Source: Alteromonas sp. MMG017
GTDB lineage: Bacteria > Pseudomonadota > Gammaproteobacteria > Enterobacterales > Alteromonadaceae
DNA: 64,000 nt
NCBI RefSeq assembly: GCF_018100795.1
Contig: NZ_JAGJDY010000010.1
Location: 1 to 64,000 of the forward strand
Direction: 5' to 3'
Below are positions 17,248 to 32,111 of the stretch, in pieces. Numbering within the stretch: the first letter of the stretch is position 1; the number at the start of each line of letters is the position of its first letter. The position numbers were made by a program, and so were the translations under genes. Under the pieces are notes generated by a model. It made no database searches and was not told where the DNA came from. It saw only the letters and a list, made by a program, of their open reading frames with translations.

Positions 17248-19605
17248 TTAATCGTCTACCCGCTGCTGATTAAGCCACTCTTGTAAGGCTTTCATGTCGT
17301 GCTGTACGGCCATTTGCAACTCTTCAACCCAATCGTGGACGTTCTGCCACCACGTAGGGTGGTCACCCTGTTGGATTTGATTAGCAATACGCTGTACACG
17401 TGCAAGCCCTACAGAGCCTGCCGCGCCTTTAATCTTGTGTGCTTGTGAGCACACTTCAGATTTTTCATCGGCACTTAGGCTTAACTGCAAAATTTCCATG
17501 TATTCAGGCATTTTTTCCTGAAACACTTTAACGCTTGCCCGCACCATGTCATCGCCTATTGTATCCACTAACATCTGGAGCAAGTCCATATCTAAAATGT
17601 TACTTAATATTTTGCTAGGCTCTGGTGGGCGCTCTACCTGCCCTTCAACTTCTAACGGTGCAGGTGGCGCATGGAATAACTCGTTAAACACCTCAATCAC
17701 ACGAGACTTCTTGATGGGCTTGGCAATAATATCGTCCATGCCGTTCTGCAAATACTCTTCCCGCTTTTTAATCACATTTGCAGTAAGTGCCACAATAGGC
17801 GTTTGCATCACTAAATCTTCTTCATGCAGCGTACTGGCCACGTCGAAGCCGGTCATATCAGGTAATTGAATGTCTAACAGTATTAAGTCGTATTGATTCT
17901 CGCGGGCTTTATCAATAGCTTCTTGTCCTGTCATGGCCACATCCACCTTTTGCCCCATTTTTTCAAGCAAGGCTTTGGCAACCATCACGTTAAGCTCAAT
18001 ATCTTCTACCAACAGAATATTCAAATCGGTAACTTGAAGCTGCGCCACTTGCATAGGCTTTTTCGATATTTCTACCGGTAGCTCTATTTCAAAGCGCGTA
18101 CCTTTACCTACCACACTGGTAACCTTGATATTGCCCTTCATTAAATCGACCATTTGCTTACAAATAGCCAAACCAATACCGGTACCCGTGGCTGATTGAT
18201 GATCAGGGTGGTCAACTTGATAATACATGGCGAAGATTTTTTCTATCTCTTCTTCAGGTATTCCTACCCCAGTATCTTCAATCACAAAGGTGACGAACGC
18301 TAAGTCATTTTCAGGTTTGGTGGCTTCAATCGATAAACTTACGTGACCTTTTTGGGTAAACTTCACTGCGTTAAACAGGATATTCCACAAAATTTGGCGC
18401 AAGCGCGTACCGTCTACTTCAACCAACCTTGGAAGAGGTTCTTTAATTGTCGTTTTAAGTTCTAGCTGTTTATCACCGGCTAACAGTCGAATAATACTGC
18501 TTAGCTCTTCGGTAAAATCTCGCAGCGACACGGTTTTTAAACTTAGCTCGACCTTGTCTCTATCTAGCTTATCCAAATCGATAATATCGTTGAAGATGTT
18601 ACCCAATGTGATAGCACTAGCATAAATAGTACTTACCCAGCTAAATTGCTCTTCACTTAATTCGGTATCGCGCAGCATTCTACTTAAGCCAACAATACCG
18701 TTTAGCGGCGTACGTAGCTCGTGGCTAATCGTGGCGATAAAGCGCGTTTTATCGGTACTGGCTTTCGCTGCTGCATTTTCTGCTTGTTTACGTTCAGTCA
18801 TGTCTCGACCAAATGATAGCAAGCCTAAACGGTTGCCTTCTTTATCGAAGAATGGAACCCGCTTCATTTCGAAGTAGCGGCGGCGGCCATCGGCAAAGCG
18901 TAGCCATAACTCTTCGGTAATACTGGCGTTTGTTTCTAGTACTTCGTGATCACTGGCAACAATTTGGCGTGCCAAGTCTTCTTCATAAACATCGGTAGGG
19001 GTTAAGCCCAACAGCTCCTGCTCTGTTTTACCGGTCATGAGTTCTGCTATACGGTTGCAACCAGCAAAGCGCCCTTCTTCGTTTCGGTAGTAAATAAGAT
19101 CTGGCGAGGCATCAATTATCGAGCGAAGTAAGGTAGATAAGCGGCGGGCTTGTGCTTCTTGTTCAGATTTATCCTGAATTTCACGCTCTAAGTCTTTAAA
19201 TAAGGCTTCACGCTCTTCTTGTGCTAACTTGCGTTGCTCAATTTCGTGATTTAATTGGCGAATATTAGTTTGCAGTTCACGGTTGAGAAAAACATCTTCT
19301 TCTCGCAAGCGCTCTAATTGGCTCACCACTTCTTTAAGATTGGTACGTGAATTTTCTAACTGTTTTATCAGCTCGCTAAAAAAGTACAGCACCCAAGGTG
19401 CCGAAAGCATGGTGAGGATAACCGCGCTGATAAAGTCATCAGGTTGTACCGCACTGCCCATGCTTACGCGAATGACGTAAGAGCCACCAAGTGTGAAAAC
19501 CAGCGACAGCACCACGAACAGAATACTTAACTTAAGCGTACCGAAGCGCTGCACAAATTGTGCAAAGCGAATAGCCCAAGAGTCATTTGGAGAATCTGAA
19601 TGCAT
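17248..19605 (-). CDS. arcB: Aerobic respiration sensor hybrid histidine kinase
   Basis: ArcB senses the redox state of the quinone pool and phosphorylates ArcA. The domain order matches E. coli ArcB at 785 residues: two N-terminal TM segments (about 25-48 and 58-78), a coiled coil (80-155), a PAS domain (160-270), HisKA with His295 in TISHELRTPLNG, HATPase_c, a receiver with Asp578 in LILLDIQLPD, and a C-terminal HPt with His723 in AHKIKGAAGS. Cys183 matches the first redox-active cysteine of E. coli ArcB (C180), but Tyr244 stands where C241 would be. arcA is not in the window. Confidence 0.93.
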   Translation of the reverse strand: MHSDSPNDSWAIRFAQFVQRFGTLKLSILFVVLSLVFTLGGSYVIRVSMGSAVQPDDFISAVILTMLSAPWVLYFFSELIKQLENSRTNLKEVVSQLERLREEDVFLNRELQTNIRQLNHEIEQRKLAQEEREALFKDLEREIQDKSEQEAQARRLSTLLRSIIDASPDLIYYRNEEGRFAGCNRIAELMTGKTEQELLGLTPTDVYEEDLARQIVASDHEVLETNASITEELWLRFADGRRRYFEMKRVPFFDKEGNRLGLLSFGRDMTERKQAENAAAKASTDKTRFIATISHELRTPLNGIVGLSRMLRDTELSEEQFSWVSTIYASAITLGNIFNDIIDLDKLDRDKVELSLKTVSLRDFTEELSSIIRLLAGDKQLELKTTIKEPLPRLVEVDGTRLRQILWNILFNAVKFTQKGHVSLSIEATKPENDLAFVTFVIEDTGVGIPEEEIEKIFAMYYQVDHPDHQSATGTGIGLAICKQMVDLMKGNIKVTSVVGKGTRFEIELPVEISKKPMQVAQLQVTDLNILLVEDIELNVMVAKALLEKMGQKVDVAMTGQEAIDKARENQYDLILLDIQLPDMTGFDVASTLHEEDLVMQTPIVALTANVIKKREEYLQNGMDDIIAKPIKKSRVIEVFNELFHAPPAPLEVEGQVERPPEPSKILSNILDMDLLQMLVDTIGDDMVRASVKVFQEKMPEYMEILQLSLSADEKSEVCSQAHKIKGAAGSVGLARVQRIANQIQQGDHPTWWQNVHDWVEELQMAVQHDMKALQEWLNQQRVDD

Positions 19606-20255
19606 GAACGACTTATTGTTAGGATTATTTTCAGCATATCCTATCAGGCTTTATGCGTTACGGAAATGCTCACGAGGTCCGACGCGCTTGATGAGCAATG
19701 GCGCGGCAAAATGAATCTTGATTACACGGTGCATTTTTTGTACAACGCATTGTGATTCTGGTATCGTGTAATAAAGGCTTTACAACTACATAAAAATACA
19801 GCAAACACGCCCTTGACTAGATATTAAACTCCTCTATGTGAATTTTTATTCATTATTGGTGATTTAATGATACTTGCTATAATTACATTGCCTACCAATA
19901 AGACGATATATCGGGTTATAACAAATTTATTACAAAGATGAATTTATAAGTTTAACACTATGAAAATAGTGAAGATTTTAAACTATATGCTAAATCTTTG
20001 TTATACCCCCTGTTTTAGCGTTTGATTTTACATATCAATATAGGTATTTTGTACGCCCCGCAAAGCAATAATGCATAAAAATGCGGAACACGACTGGAAT
20101 CCTCTAATAATAAATAACGACAAGAAAAGGCGCATAGAGCGGTAATAGTGCCAGCTCGACAAAAGACGTCTGAACAATGTTGTGATACGCAATACCTAGG
20201 CGCATCTACACGCAACGCACACCTTGCCCCAGTCAAAGGTTGAAGGAGTTAAGAG
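19606..20255 (+). promoter_or_regulatory. Long gltB leader/promoter region
   Basis: 650 bp without a convincing gene between divergent arcB and gltB. A plausible sigma-70 promoter is TTGGTG (19856-19861), 16 bp, TATAAT (19878-19883), about 370 nt before the gltB start. Downstream is a possible 21-codon ORF at 19961-20026 (start MKIVKILNYM) with a poor ribosome-binding site. No clear terminator or riboswitch was recognised. The long leader suggests post-initiation control of gltBD, which is inference. Confidence 0.45.
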
Positions 20256-26151
<5,896 letters not shown>

Positions 26152-26204
26152 TATCGACGTGTAAAACGGCACGTTAACCATGCCCCGCCGCATGTAATCT
26201 ATTT

Positions 26205-26230
26205 AAAAGCTCGCTTAGGCGAGCTTTTTT
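26205..26230 (+). terminator. Rho-independent terminator after gltD
   Basis: A perfect 10-bp stem, aaaagctcgc (26205-26214) and gcgagctttt (26219-26228), has loop ttag and a T tract, about 55 nt after the gltD stop. Confidence 0.88.
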
Positions 26231-26330
26231 GTGGCCAATATATCTAACCATTCAAATAAATCCGCTCTGGGCGCCTTCACCTATAACATACTTTGTAACA
26301 ACCTGCTGCTAGCTTTCTACAAGCACCAAT

Positions 26331-26367
26331 GTATATTATATTTAACATCGAGTTAAATTTAACATAC
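26331..26367. promoter_or_regulatory. Candidate operator of the membrane protein/XRE pair
   Basis: A perfect inverted repeat, atttaac-atcga-gttaaat (26340-26358), is flanked by outer partly matching arms gtat/atac. It lies 55-80 bp before the start of the membrane protein gene. Small XRE regulators commonly repress their own operon through such dyads, so autoregulation is likely but inferred. Confidence 0.5.
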
Positions 26368-26412
26368 ACAAAGTAAAATTTAATCACCATTATTAGGGCA
26401 TGGAGAAAGATA

Positions 26413-26880
26413 ATGATTTCGTTCAGAGAGAAAAGTTTGTGGGTGTCTTTGTTAGTATCTGCGGTGATCGCCTCTATTTATGGAGATAGCGTATATGCAC
26501 TTATATTTTTGCAACCAAATATTAGCCCTAGTGACACTACCGCCCTCATCGTGCGAATTACTATTGCCTTCATTATTTTAGAGGTAGCTTTGCATATTGC
26601 GTTAGCCATGAGCCAGCAAGAAGATGCCAACACACCTGAGGATGAACGAGAGCGTTTTCATCGACTTACCGCGAACAATGCGGGTTACTGGGTACTGTCA
26701 GTTGGTATCGTGAGCTGCGTGATACAGCACATGATCAACAGTAACATCGACTTTGAAGCGCAAAATAACTACACCAATTATGCTCTTGCACCTATCGAGC
26801 TAAAGTTAGTCCTTATTTTTTGGCTATCGGAAGTAACTCGCTTCGGTACTGAGATTTACTATTGCCGGAAAGAAAGTTAA
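26413..26880 (+). CDS. Four-TM membrane protein paired with an XRE regulator (DUF2178-like)
   Basis: A 155-residue protein with about four hydrophobic segments (10-32, 42-66, 93-112, 127-145) and an acidic loop between TM2 and TM3 (QQEDANTPEDERER). GGAGAAAG precedes the ATG. Its stop overlaps the next gene's ATG (TAATG). Membrane proteins of the DUF2178 type are frequently encoded directly before a 70-75-residue XRE repressor, and the pair may be a membrane-linked regulatory switch. The family assignment is by layout and hydrophobicity, not by a clear motif. Confidence 0.7.
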   Translation: MISFREKSLWVSLLVSAVIASIYGDSVYALIFLQPNISPSDTTALIVRITIAFIILEVALHIALAMSQQEDANTPEDERERFHRLTANNAGYWVLSVGIVSCVIQHMINSNIDFEAQNNYTNYALAPIELKLVLIFWLSEVTRFGTEIYYCRKES

Positions 26881-27107
26881 TGGCTGATAATTACATCATT
26901 ACTAATAACATAAGAACCTTGCGCTTTCTTGTCGATGAAATGACACAGCAAGAACTCGCGTCAAAAGTGGGTGTTACACGACAAACTATCATGGCAATTG
27001 AAAAAGGAAAATACTCCCCTTCCCTTGAAGTCGCCTTCAAAATTGCTTTGGTTTTTAATAAACCCTTTAATGAGGTATTTCAGTATTCGAGAGAGGGGGA
27101 ATGCTAA
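26880..27107 (+). CDS. Small XRE-family (Cro/CI-like) DNA-binding protein
   Basis: The 75-residue protein is essentially one HTH_3 domain: NNIRTLRFLVDEMTQQELA then KVGVTRQTIMAIEKGKYSPS, and a hydrophobic helix ending FNEVFQY. The ATG at 26880 overlaps the upstream stop; a TTG at 26862 would extend it by six residues inside the previous gene and is less likely. It closely resembles the short regulators found beside DUF2178-type membrane proteins. It probably binds the dyad at 26331-26367. Confidence 0.85.
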   Translation: MADNYIITNNIRTLRFLVDEMTQQELASKVGVTRQTIMAIEKGKYSPSLEVAFKIALVFNKPFNEVFQYSREGEC

Positions 27108-27249
27108 TATGGAGCACCCAGTTCACGAATAGTTTTGACTCTATACCCATCATGTTATGAACATACCTTGTGCAACTATTTACCTATTGCTCTTATATAG
27201 TTAGCCCACTATTATCGATACAAAGAGTGATTACAGGTTAACAAGAATA

Positions 27250-27645
27250 ATGACAAGCGGTTTACGTAAAAGCATCAATATAGTTTTACTTGGCGGGTTA
27301 GCAATGGCCAGCCAAGCTTTAGCCGATACTGTGACCACCAACAGTTCATTAGATGCACCTGTTGTTCAGTCTTGCCCTGCTTCCTTTTTTGACGTCTCGC
27401 TGATGGCCAATGCCCGTCAGTGTCAGCAATTCGACGATAGCTTGCCTGCTAGCTTGGTTTATTTTACTAAGCACACACCTAAAGATGTTATTGCCTACTA
27501 TCAAAATGCCTATCCCCAACTTGTAAAAAAATCGCCGGTCAATCAACGCACCATGTTTGCAGCAACAGATGACTCAGTTCGTATTGTGGTGTCACCGGAT
27601 AATATGGGCACGCAAGTTGATGTACTTATCATTAGTAAGCCGTAA
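27250..27645 (+). CDS. Hypothetical secreted protein
   Basis: Not a recognised family. The 131 residues begin with a signal peptide (SINIVLLGGLAMASQALA, cleavage after about residue 25). The mature part has two Cys (SCPASFF and ARQCQQF), 19 residues apart, that could form a disulfide in the periplasm. A segment YFTKHTPKDVIAYYQNAYPQ, ending in short beta-rich stretches, recalls small periplasmic proteins in which a helix precedes a strand pair. It appears monocistronic. It is likely a real gene because of the coherent signal peptide and codon use. Confidence 0.65.
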   Translation: MTSGLRKSINIVLLGGLAMASQALADTVTTNSSLDAPVVQSCPASFFDVSLMANARQCQQFDDSLPASLVYFTKHTPKDVIAYYQNAYPQLVKKSPVNQRTMFAATDDSVRIVVSPDNMGTQVDVLIISKP

Positions 27646-27785
27646 CCTCCCCTAAGTTTTATTATCGCCTAGCTTCTTTCCTCGTTCAATGTGGCACTGC
27701 CTTTGCAAAATCAGTGAAGAACCACAGTGGTGTCAAAAAAAGCGTCATTTTTATGACGCGCATTACACGTTGATATGCGAGGAAT

Positions 27786-28376
27786 ATGATGGAACTGGCA
27801 ATTATTTTAATGATGTTACTTATTGTGGTGGCATTAGGCGCCATAAAATTATCAGATGGTGGCGTAGCGTTTCCTTTTCGCCGAAAGCCACAGCTTTTCA
27901 CGCCTGTAGAGCACTCATTTTTAAACCTTATTGAACAAGCAATGGGGCGAGAGTTTCGTATCATTTGCCGTGTTCGCTTGAGCGACATAGTGTCAGTAAG
28001 GCAATCGGCCAATAAGAAAACGGCCAGCCAAGCTATCTCTAGAGCCTCTTCGCGCCAACTCGATTTTATCTTGGTCGACAAGCAGGACATGAGCCCGATA
28101 TTAGCTATCGACCTTGTGCATAACCAAGGGAAAGAAGGTTACAAAACCCAGCGCGATTGGTTTGTATCTGGCGCATTAGATGCGGCGGGTGTTCCCCATG
28201 CTCGCATTAAGGTTAAGTCGGGTTATACCGTAGAAGATATTCGTGAATGCCTTGAAAACAAGCTTATTCCTTATAGAAGAATTCAACAAAAAATGTCACA
28301 GCTTCCTACGCACAACCCTGAGCCGACTAAGCGCCCTACTCGTCCAGTAAGGTCTAGCCGCGCGGCAGCTGCGTAA
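27786..28376 (+). CDS. DUF2726-domain membrane-anchored protein
   Basis: The 196-residue protein has an N-terminal TM anchor (2-20, ELAIILMMLLIVVALGAI). A DUF2726 domain follows at about 38-155 with FTPVEHSFLNLIEQAMG, RQLDFILVDKQDMSPILAIDL and ALDAAGVPHARIKV. DUF2726 has a restriction-endonuclease-like fold in structure-based groupings, and the D-x12-D pattern is compatible, but activity is unproven. The tail is basic and Pro/Ser/Thr-rich. GAGG precedes ATGATG. Function unknown. Confidence 0.8.
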   Translation: MMELAIILMMLLIVVALGAIKLSDGGVAFPFRRKPQLFTPVEHSFLNLIEQAMGREFRIICRVRLSDIVSVRQSANKKTASQAISRASSRQLDFILVDKQDMSPILAIDLVHNQGKEGYKTQRDWFVSGALDAAGVPHARIKVKSGYTVEDIRECLENKLIPYRRIQQKMSQLPTHNPEPTKRPTRPVRSSRAAAA

Positions 28377-28395
28377 AATACTACTATTTCCCCCT

Positions 28396-28447
28396 AGCCT
28401 TTGTTGCGCTCCATTATTGCTGTAATAGCAGGTGACAAAGGCTTTTT
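28396..28447 (+). terminator. Probable terminator after the DUF2726 gene
   Basis: The stem agcctttgt (28396-28404) pairs with acaaaggct (28435-28443), followed by TTTTT. The loop is long (30 nt) and contains a smaller tattgctgtaata hairpin. Confidence 0.55.
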
Positions 28448-28568
28448 CCTGTCAGTTTTCCTCATTTCCTTATACAATTCATTACCATATATATAGCAAT
28501 TTTTGCTTCCCCCCATATTTGACTAAATCGTTAATGACGTGAAAGAGACTGACATGAAAGAGACAGGC

Positions 28569-29267
28569 ATGAAAAAAATTGGCATTCTAGGCGCAATGGA
28601 CGAAGAAGTTGCGTTACTTAAAGCTTCACTTTCAAACCTAAAAGAAACCACGTGGAAGCACTTAACCTTTTATGAAGGCAGCCTTAATAACGTTGAGGTT
28701 GTGTTGGTAAAATGCGGTATCGGAAAAGTAGCAGCGGCACTTGCCACTACGGTACTTATTGAGCAATACGCGCCAGATGCTGTAGTAAATACAGGTTCAG
28801 CGGGCGGCTTTGATAAAAGCTTAAACATTGGTGACTTGGTGATTGCCACCCACGTTATCCATCACGATGTGGATTTAACCCATTTCGGTTACAAGCTTGG
28901 CCAATGTGCTGGTATGCCTGAAGACTACCGCTGTGACAATACGCTCATTGAAGCTGCGAAAACGGCTACGGGCGAGTTAGAAAATATCCAATCTACCAGT
29001 GGCCTTATTTGTACTGGCGATTCGTTTATCGGTACCGACGAAGCGGTAGAAGCGCTGCGTGAAAGTTTCCCCGATATGAAAGCGGTTGAAATGGAAGGTG
29101 CTGCGATAGCCCAAACCTGTCACATGCTTGATGTTCCGTTTCTCGTCATACGTTCTCTGTCGGATATCGCTGGCAAGACATCAACCGTTAGTTTTAAAGA
29201 ATATTTAGATACTGCGGCAAAGCATTCAGCACAACTCGTTATGGCTATGATCAAAGCGTTGGCGTAG
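28569..29267 (+). CDS. mtnN: 5'-methylthioadenosine/S-adenosylhomocysteine nucleosidase
   Basis: MtnN (Pfs) cleaves the glycosidic bond of MTA, SAH and 5'-deoxyadenosine, recycling SAM by-products. The N-terminus KKIGILGAMDEEVALL, the catalytic-site SGLICTGDSFIG, and AVEMEGAAIAQ with the ribose-binding Glu are all visible. The ATG at 28569 gives 232 residues, exactly the E. coli length. Two in-frame upstream starts (GTG 28539, ATG 28554) lie in a tandem 15-nt repeat of gtgaaagagac/atgaaagagac that duplicates the start region. It leads the mtnN-cbiB-btuF cluster seen in related genera. Confidence 0.94.
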   Translation: MKKIGILGAMDEEVALLKASLSNLKETTWKHLTFYEGSLNNVEVVLVKCGIGKVAAALATTVLIEQYAPDAVVNTGSAGGFDKSLNIGDLVIATHVIHHDVDLTHFGYKLGQCAGMPEDYRCDNTLIEAAKTATGELENIQSTSGLICTGDSFIGTDEAVEALRESFPDMKAVEMEGAAIAQTCHMLDVPFLVIRSLSDIAGKTSTVSFKEYLDTAAKHSAQLVMAMIKALA

Positions 29268-29273
29268 CGGTAA

Positions 29274-30242
29274 ATGGAAGCATTGCTGACCCAATCAGCA
29301 TATCAGTCGGTGCTGGTGTTATGGTTGGCAGTTATTTTAGATGCCCTTTGGCGGTGGCCGCTTAGCAGCCACCCGCTTACTCTTATGCGTTATCTGGTTA
29401 GGCAGATGGGGTTTAAAGTTCTCCCCTCTTTAAGCTACTCACGTTCTCAACATTATATCTCCGGTTCATTAGCCGCCATTGTATTATTGGCGCCCTTAAT
29501 TGTTTGCCTTGCCATACTCATATACATGGCCCAATACCCTGCTTTTTTCGAAGCCGTGATCATGGTTGCCTTGCTCGATTTTGCCTATCAGCGCCATCAA
29601 TTCAGTCAAATTTTAAAAACGGTAGGTAAAAATAAAAAAGTACTTACCAGAGAAACCGTAGACACCATAGTTGCCCGTGAATGCACCCAATTAACCGATG
29701 TAGGTATTGCGAAAGCCGCTATCGAATCGTTATGGCTTAAGTTTTTATATCTTTATTGCGGCGTTATTTTTTACTTTATGTTGGCTGGCCCGATTGGGGC
29801 GCTCACTTACCGTCTGTTATTGCTCACCTCATGGCAATGGCACTATCGAAATCCTAAAATGGTGCATTTTGCTAAACCGGTGAGAAAGCTTGTTTCTTTG
29901 TTAGTTATTCCCCCTGCACTACTCGGTTGTATTGCTGTGCTTCTTTTCACTCATCCTGTAAAAGGCATTCGAGCGGTAAAACGAAGTAAGGCAAGAGATA
30001 AAACCTCCTTATTGCTCGCGTTATTTGGTGGAATACAAAACATTCAATTAGGTGGCCCTGCTATCTATCATGGCCGTAAATACCGCTACCCTCGCGTGGG
30101 TGGTGCCGAGCAAGTAAAGTATTCAGATATGATACGCAGCAAGCGCACAATAGTCGGTGCCATGGCTGTAGTTACCGCCATCGCGAGTGTCTGTTTGTTA
30201 TTAGTCGCAGTACAAACACAAACTTTAAGCGAGGTCTTCTAA
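29274..30242 (+). CDS. cbiB: Cobalamin biosynthesis protein CbiB/CobD (adenosylcobinamide-phosphate synthase)
   Basis: CbiB attaches the aminopropanol arm to adenosylcobyric acid in the inner membrane. The 322-residue protein has about five hydrophobic segments and the family-typical layout: DALWRWPLSSHP at the N-terminus, an AIESLW loop with preceding VARECTQLTD, and a C-terminal FGGIQNIQLGGPAIYHGRKY. It starts 6 bp after mtnN and btuF starts 1 bp after it. With no other cobalamin synthesis genes in view, its role here (de novo or salvage) cannot be read from the window. It is a divergent member, so specificity is less certain. Confidence 0.8.
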   Translation: MEALLTQSAYQSVLVLWLAVILDALWRWPLSSHPLTLMRYLVRQMGFKVLPSLSYSRSQHYISGSLAAIVLLAPLIVCLAILIYMAQYPAFFEAVIMVALLDFAYQRHQFSQILKTVGKNKKVLTRETVDTIVARECTQLTDVGIAKAAIESLWLKFLYLYCGVIFYFMLAGPIGALTYRLLLLTSWQWHYRNPKMVHFAKPVRKLVSLLVIPPALLGCIAVLLFTHPVKGIRAVKRSKARDKTSLLLALFGGIQNIQLGGPAIYHGRKYRYPRVGGAEQVKYSDMIRSKRTIVGAMAVVTAIASVCLLLVAVQTQTLSEVF

Positions 30243-30243
30243 C

Positions 30244-31080
30244 GTGAAAAGCGTATATCACAAGCTGCGCACGCAAGTTGCGTCAATAACCGCTACATTG
30301 CTACTCGCACTAGCCCCTCATTGTGTATCTGCTAACGAGTCAACGCCGCGAATTATCACGCTTGCACCTCATTTAACCGAGTGGGTTTATAGTCTTGGTT
30401 TAGAGTCACACTTAATTGGCGTTAGCGACTACAGCAACTTTCCTCAAGAAGCTCAGCTATTACCTAAAGTAGCCGACTATCAAGGGGCAGATTTATCCCA
30501 AATAATGGCGCTGCAGCCTACCTTAATTTTGGCTTGGGAGGGGGGCAATAAGCCGCAAGATTTGCACCGTTTAGAAAGCTTAGGTTATAAGGTGTTTCGA
30601 GCCAAAATCACCGAAGTTGAAGACATTGCCAGTGAGTTGAAGCGTTTAGGTAAAGCGACTAACACAGAAGAAAAAGCCAACGCGCTCACCAATGCGTTTT
30701 TACGCCATTTAGCGGCATTAAGAGACCAGTACGCCACGCCATCAAAACATGAAGTGTTCTACTACTCTTGGACATCGCCACTAATGACCATAGGTGACAA
30801 TGCGTGGCCAAATAAGCTACTTAACGTATGTGGTGCGCAAACCTTATTTGCTGACAGCCCAGTCGATTACCCACAAGTGTCGGTACAAGAAGTGCTATCT
30901 AGACAGCCCTTTGCATTGGTAGCGGCAAGCAACCAGCCAGCGTCCGATCTTGAGCAATTTTGGCATCCCCACCGCCGCTTTATGTCAGCCCCCTTAATTG
31001 TCGTCAATCCGGACATTACCAGCAGGTTCTCACTGCGGTTAATTAATGAACTAAAAACACTGTGTAAGGGTATTAACTAG
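30244..31080 (+). CDS. btuF: Vitamin B12 periplasmic binding protein
   Basis: BtuF captures cobalamin in the periplasm for the BtuCD importer. The 278 residues have a signal peptide (about 1-30, ending VSAN) and the peripla_BP_2 fold: PRIITLAPHLTEWVYSLGL, IGVSDYSNFPQEA and YYSWTSPLMTIG. The start is GTG. The mtnN-(cbiB)-btuF order matches mtn-btuF in E. coli. BtuC and BtuD are not adjacent and must be elsewhere. Confidence 0.88.
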   Translation: MKSVYHKLRTQVASITATLLLALAPHCVSANESTPRIITLAPHLTEWVYSLGLESHLIGVSDYSNFPQEAQLLPKVADYQGADLSQIMALQPTLILAWEGGNKPQDLHRLESLGYKVFRAKITEVEDIASELKRLGKATNTEEKANALTNAFLRHLAALRDQYATPSKHEVFYYSWTSPLMTIGDNAWPNKLLNVCGAQTLFADSPVDYPQVSVQEVLSRQPFALVAASNQPASDLEQFWHPHRRFMSAPLIVVNPDITSRFSLRLINELKTLCKGIN

Positions 31081-31127
31081 CACTGCCACAAGGTATAATA
31101 CCGTCTCGTTTTATCTAAAGGTTATTC

Positions 31128-31532
31128 ATGCGAATCGTTTTAGTCATGTTTCTCTGCGTTGTTGCAATTACGTTATTTGTGTCGATGCAATGCACAGCGA
31201 AAGCAACCTCTCAAGGATCGGTTGCGGCTTCCCCGTACCTCATTGAGCGGGTGAAAAACAATGACTGGATGCTTATAGACGTGCGCTCTCCAAGCGACTT
31301 TGCCGATGGACACATTCCTGGTGCCATCAATATGCCTCAAGAAAACATTAACGACTATCTTACCGAGTTAGAAGGTCATAAAGACAAGCCTATTATTATT
31401 TATTGCCAATCTGGCACTCAGGCTAAACTTGCTATGAAGTTTCTAAAAGACTTAGATTTTTCTGAAGTCATGCATTTAGAAGGCGACATGTTAGGCTGGA
31501 ATGCGTCTCAAATGCCAATTGACAGAATGTAG
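31128..31532 (+). CDS. Exported single-domain rhodanese
   Basis: The 134-residue protein has an N-terminal signal or anchor (IVLVMFLCVVAITLFVSM), then one rhodanese domain with DVRSPSDFADGHIPGAINMP and an active-site loop CQSGTQA (Cys93). It resembles periplasmic PspE, which transfers sulfur from thiosulfate. A Cys at 22 is not in a good lipobox, so lipidation is doubtful. AAAGG precedes the ATG, and it is a single gene by spacing. Confidence 0.87.
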   Translation: MRIVLVMFLCVVAITLFVSMQCTAKATSQGSVAASPYLIERVKNNDWMLIDVRSPSDFADGHIPGAINMPQENINDYLTELEGHKDKPIIIYCQSGTQAKLAMKFLKDLDFSEVMHLEGDMLGWNASQMPIDRM

Positions 31533-31706
31533 CTTTCTGTAATTAAAACCTGTGTAAATATAACTTCTGTAAATAGAGCCTTTGCAACGGCGTTTCACTT
31601 TCAACAGCCAGCTAAACGCTCCTCTACACCGCTATTCACTATCAGACGACAACATCCCTACACTTTTGATACACTGACACGCATTCACCAAGGTGACAGA
31701 CAATTC

Positions 31707-32111
31707 ATGAAAATAGATCTCGCAACACCCGCCATGCTTTTTCCAGCAATCTCATTGCTGTTGCTGGCTTATACCAACCGTTTTTTAACCCTTGCTACGC
31801 TTATTCGTAACTTTTCAAAAGAAGAGCGTGACGACAATACCCTAGCCCAAATCAAGAACTTGAGACTGCGTATTCAGCTTATTAAGCGGATGCAAATTGC
31901 AGGGGTTGGCAGTTTCTTTTTGTGTGTCGTATCTATGCTTGCGATTTACCTTACTTATCAACAAGTGGGGAATTGGATATTCGCATTAAGCCTAGTGTCT
32001 CTTCTATATTCACTTTGGATGTCGGTAAAAGAAATACTCATTTCTGTAGAAGCATTAGATTTTCACCTTGATGGTATGAAAGAGCAACATGACAGCACCA
32101 AACTTAAATAG
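31707..32111 (+). CDS. DUF2721 family membrane protein
   Basis: The 134 residues have three hydrophobic segments (about 8-30, 64-84, 90-108). The conserved family feature RFLTLATLIRNF follows TM1, and a helical cytoplasmic tail ends the protein. DUF2721 has no assigned function. The next gene starts within its last codons, so the two are translationally coupled. Confidence 0.82.
   Translation: MKIDLATPAMLFPAISLLLLAYTNRFLTLATLIRNFSKEERDDNTLAQIKNLRLRIQLIKRMQIAGVGSFFLCVVSMLAIYLTYQQVGNWIFALSLVSLLYSLWMSVKEILISVEALDFHLDGMKEQHDSTKLK

Noticed and set aside
20015..20236. 73-residue minus-strand ORF in the gltB leader
   Set aside because: No ribosome-binding site, no family features, Cys-rich random-looking composition, and antisense to the gltB leader.
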